From: Buchnera aphidicola (Greenidea ficicola)
Lineage (GTDB): Bacteria; Pseudomonadota; Gammaproteobacteria; Enterobacterales; Enterobacteriaceae
NCBI RefSeq assembly: GCF_039386055.1
Contig: NZ_CP135012.1
Coordinates: forward strand, 4,272-16,322
DNA length: 12,051 nt
Direction of reading: 5' to 3'
The number at the start of each line of letters is the position of its first letter. The first letter of the stretch is position 1. The notes beneath the pieces were generated by a model, which was not told where the DNA came from, did no database searches, and saw only the letters and a list, made by a program, of their open reading frames with translations. Both the position numbers and the translations under genes were made by a program. Of the stretch, positions 10,434-12,051 are shown piece by piece.

Positions 10434-11798
10434 ATGTTTTTTAATGATACTATCGTTGCTCAAATAACTCCTTATGGTAAAAGTGCAGTTGGGATAATAA
10501 GAGTATCTGGTGTTTTATCTTCTTTAGTTTCTTTAAAAATATTAAAAATAATACCAAAACCTAAAATTGCTACTTATTTATCTTTTTTTGATTTATCAAA
10601 TAATATTATTGATAAAGGAATAGCTTTATGGTTTCCTGGTCCTAATTCTTTTACTGGAGAAGATGTATTAGAACTACAAACGCATGGAAGTCCAATATTA
10701 TTAAATTTATTAATTGATATTATTACAAGTATTAAAAATATTCGTATAGCTAGAAAAGGAGAATTTTCTGAGCGAGCGTTTTTAAATAAAAAAATAGATT
10801 TAATACAAGCAGAAGCTATTAATGATTTAATTAATTCTAGATCTGAAATAGAATTAAAATGTTCATTAAAATCTTTACATGGTTTTTTTTCTAAATATAT
10901 TAAAAATATTATTCAAAAAATAATTGTATTTCGATCTGAAATAGAAGTTAGAATTGATTTTTTTGAAAATGAAGAAGAATATTTTTTAAATTTAAATATA
11001 GAAAAAAATATTGATAATATAATTTTTTCTATAAATAAAATTATAAATATGTCTAATAATAGTAAAATATTAAAAAATGGAATTAAAATAGTTCTTGCTG
11101 GTCCTCCTAATGTAGGAAAATCAAGTATTTTTAATAAATTATTATTTAATAATAGATCTATAGTAACTAATATAAAAGGAACTACAAGAGATACTTTGCA
11201 TGAAAATTTTAGTATTAATGGTGTTTTGTTTGAGTTGGTAGATACTGCTGGAATACATGAAACTGATAATGTTATAGAAAACATAGGAATAAAAAGAGCA
11301 ATTAAAGAAATAAAAAATGCTGATTATATTTTTTTTGTTATTGATATTAATTTAAATAATTTTATTCAATTACAAATTTTATCTAAATTTTTATCAAAAT
11401 TATTAATTAAAAAAAATTTTTTAATTATTTTAAATAAATTTGATTTATATAATAAAAAAAAAATTATTAAATATAAAATTAAAGGTATAAAATATATTTA
11501 TATTTCAACATTGAATAATTTAGGAATTGATTTAATTCGAAAATTTTTAATTAAAAAAACAAAATTATTAATTAATAATGAAGCTAATTTTATAGTAAAA
11601 AGTAGACATTTGAATATTTTAAAATCTACTAAAAATTTTCTTTTAAAAATAAAAAAAAAATGGATTTTATCTAGAAATATTGAATTATTAGCTGAAGATT
11701 TATTTTTTTCTCAAAAATTATTAAATGAAATTTATGGTTCTGTTACTTCTAAAAAAATTATATCATATATTTTTTCTAATTTTTGTATAGGAAAATAA
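10434..11798 (+). CDS. mnmE: tRNA uridine-5-carboxymethylaminomethyl modification GTPase MnmE
   Basis: GTPase (also TrmE or ThdF) that, with MnmG, modifies the wobble uridine U34 of several tRNAs to support accurate decoding of codons ending in A or G. The 454 aa equal the E. coli length. The N-terminal formyl-tetrahydrofolate-binding domain starts NDTIVAQITPYGKSAVGIIRVSG (4-26), and GPNSFTGEDVLELQTHG (69-85) is intact. A helical domain encloses the G domain: G1 GPPNVGKS (223-230), G2 GTTRDT (249-254), G3 DTAG (270-273), catalytic Glu282, G4 NKFD (334-337). The C-terminus ends FCIGK, with the conserved Cys451. An AGG at 10425-10427 lies 6 nt before the ATG. Last gene of the rpmH cluster. A genome kept for U34 modification suits one whose codons mostly end in A or T. 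Confidence 0.98.
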   Translation: MFFNDTIVAQITPYGKSAVGIIRVSGVLSSLVSLKILKIIPKPKIATYLSFFDLSNNIIDKGIALWFPGPNSFTGEDVLELQTHGSPILLNLLIDIITSIKNIRIARKGEFSERAFLNKKIDLIQAEAINDLINSRSEIELKCSLKSLHGFFSKYIKNIIQKIIVFRSEIEVRIDFFENEEEYFLNLNIEKNIDNIIFSINKIINMSNNSKILKNGIKIVLAGPPNVGKSSIFNKLLFNNRSIVTNIKGTTRDTLHENFSINGVLFELVDTAGIHETDNVIENIGIKRAIKEIKNADYIFFVIDINLNNFIQLQILSKFLSKLLIKKNFLIILNKFDLYNKKKIIKYKIKGIKYIYISTLNNLGIDLIRKFLIKKTKLLINNEANFIVKSRHLNILKSTKNFLLKIKKKWILSRNIELLAEDLFFSQKLLNEIYGSVTSKKIISYIFSNFCIGK

Positions 11799-11816
11799 TT
11801 TATTTTAATATTATTT
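11793..11816 (+). repeat. AT-only inverted repeat over the mnmE stop codon
   Basis: AAATAAT (11793-11799) is complementary to ATTATTT (11810-11816) with a 10-nt A/T loop. The 7-bp stem includes the mnmE TAA (11796-11798). No GC-rich terminator follows mnmE before the convergent tRNA gene, so this is the only candidate 3' structure, and a weak one. Confidence 0.3.
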
Positions 11817-11831
11817 ATTTTATTATATTAA

Positions 11832-11904
11832 TGCCCGAAGGCGGAATTGAACCACCGACACGGGGATTTTCAGTCCCCTGCTCTACCAACTGAGCTATTC
11901 GGGC
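11832..11904 (-). tRNA. tRNA-Phe (anticodon GAA)
   Basis: The minus strand folds a complete 73-nt cloverleaf: acceptor GCCCGAA with TTCGGGC, D arm GCTC/GAGC, anticodon stem GGGGA/TCCCC around the loop CTGAAAA, variable GTGTC, T arm GGTGG/CCGCC (one G-T pair) with loop TTCAATT, and discriminator A73. The anticodon GAA (complement of 11869-11871) reads both Phe codons, heavily used in this window. The sequence is close to E. coli tRNA-Phe. The 3' CCA is not encoded (TTA follows), so it must be added by the CCA-adding enzyme. It is convergent with mnmE, 33 bp away. Confidence 0.98.
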
Positions 11905-11928
11905 AATTAATTAATATTGAAACATTAA

Positions 11929-11945
11929 ATTATATAAAAAGTCAA
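11929..11945 (-). promoter_or_regulatory. Possible promoter elements for tRNA-Phe
   Basis: Reading on the minus strand, a TTGACT (complement of 11940-11945) and an exact TATAAT (complement of 11929-11934) lie upstream of the tRNA. They are only 5 nt apart and cannot serve as one -35/-10 pair. TATAAT alone, 24 nt before the tRNA 5' end, would give a leader of about 18 nt and is the likelier element. The background makes TATAAT cheap, so the call is weak. Confidence 0.35.
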
Positions 11946-11997
11946 TATTTATTTTTTAAATATGTAATATTTTAAAAAAAAATAAAAAATTTTTAAA

Positions 11998-12028
11998 ACC
12001 TTGAATTTATTAAAATAAATCCCAATAT
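11998..12028 (+). promoter_or_regulatory. Sigma-32 (RpoH) heat-shock type promoter, reading out of the window
   Basis: CCTTGAA, with the -35 core CTTGAA at 12000-12005, is followed after a 15-nt A/T spacer by CCCAATAT (12021-12028). The known consensus is CTTGAA, 13-17 nt, CCCCATNT: the -35 is exact and the -10 matches 7 of 8. C is very rare in the intergenic DNA here, so two C clusters at the right spacing are unlikely by chance. No start codon follows in the remaining 23 bases. From my recollection of Buchnera gene order the next operon is groES-groEL, a classic sigma-32 target; the target gene is inferred. Confidence 0.68.
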
Positions 12029-12051
12029 ATTAATTGTTATAAATAATTTTT

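Noticed and set aside
10913..11284. 123-codon open frame on the minus strand within mnmE
   Set aside because: Antisense shadow over the mnmE helical and G domains, whose motifs are all intact on the plus strand; no recognisable domain or start signal.
11929..11945. TTGACT plus TATAAT as a full sigma-70 promoter for tRNA-Phe
   Set aside because: The hexamers are 5 nt apart instead of about 17, so they cannot act together; only a weak -10 call is kept.

Overview
This window looks like a piece of the core chromosome of a strictly vertically inherited, genome-reduced gammaproteobacterial endosymbiont. The best fit is Buchnera aphidicola of aphids or a very close relative. Three things point there. 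Base composition is extremely AT-rich: intergenic DNA is almost pure A/T, there are homopolymers up to 20 nt, and lysine, asparagine, isoleucine and phenylalanine dominate the proteins. Every protein nevertheless aligns nearly end to end with its E. coli counterpart. The gene order (atpA-G-D-C facing gyrB-dnaN, then rpmH-rnpA-yidD-yidC-mnmE, then tRNA-Phe) is the arrangement I recall from Buchnera; in E. coli the atp operon lies on the other side of this cluster. The species assignment is inference. I see no mobile elements, phage genes, CRISPR array, toxin-antitoxin pair or acquired genes.

Layout. Positions 1-4311 (+) hold the 3' half of the F1Fo ATP synthase operon: probably the last codons of atpH, then atpA (alpha), atpG (gamma), atpD (beta) and atpC (epsilon). 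It ends at the only GC-rich hairpin terminator in the window (4355-4385). Positions 4400-7960 (-) hold gyrB and dnaN, pointing back toward the atp operon. A 109-bp divergent gap (7961-8069) follows where E. coli has dnaA; no dnaA is present, and recF is missing between dnaN and gyrB. Positions 8070-11798 (+) hold rpmH, rnpA, yidD, yidC and mnmE in the ancestral order, with rnpA and yidD overlapping. tRNA-Phe(GAA) lies on the minus strand at 11832-11904. The right edge carries a good match to a sigma-32 heat-shock promoter pointing out of the window, which fits a downstream groES-groEL operon.

The genes cover energy conservation (F1 ATPase), DNA supercoiling and replication processivity (GyrB, beta clamp), and an information and membrane block: ribosomal protein L34, the RNase P protein, the membrane-insertion factors YidD and YidC (YidC also inserts ATP synthase subunit c), and the tRNA wobble-modification GTPase MnmE. 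All eleven protein genes have intact frames, ten start with ATG (yidD with TTG), and all eleven stop with TAA.

No unknown multi-gene system is visible. The points worth a second look are regulatory and evolutionary: loss of dnaA at its ancestral site, long poly(A) tracts inside essential genes, AU-only hairpins over stop codons, a crowded rnpA start, and the sigma-32 promoter at the right edge.
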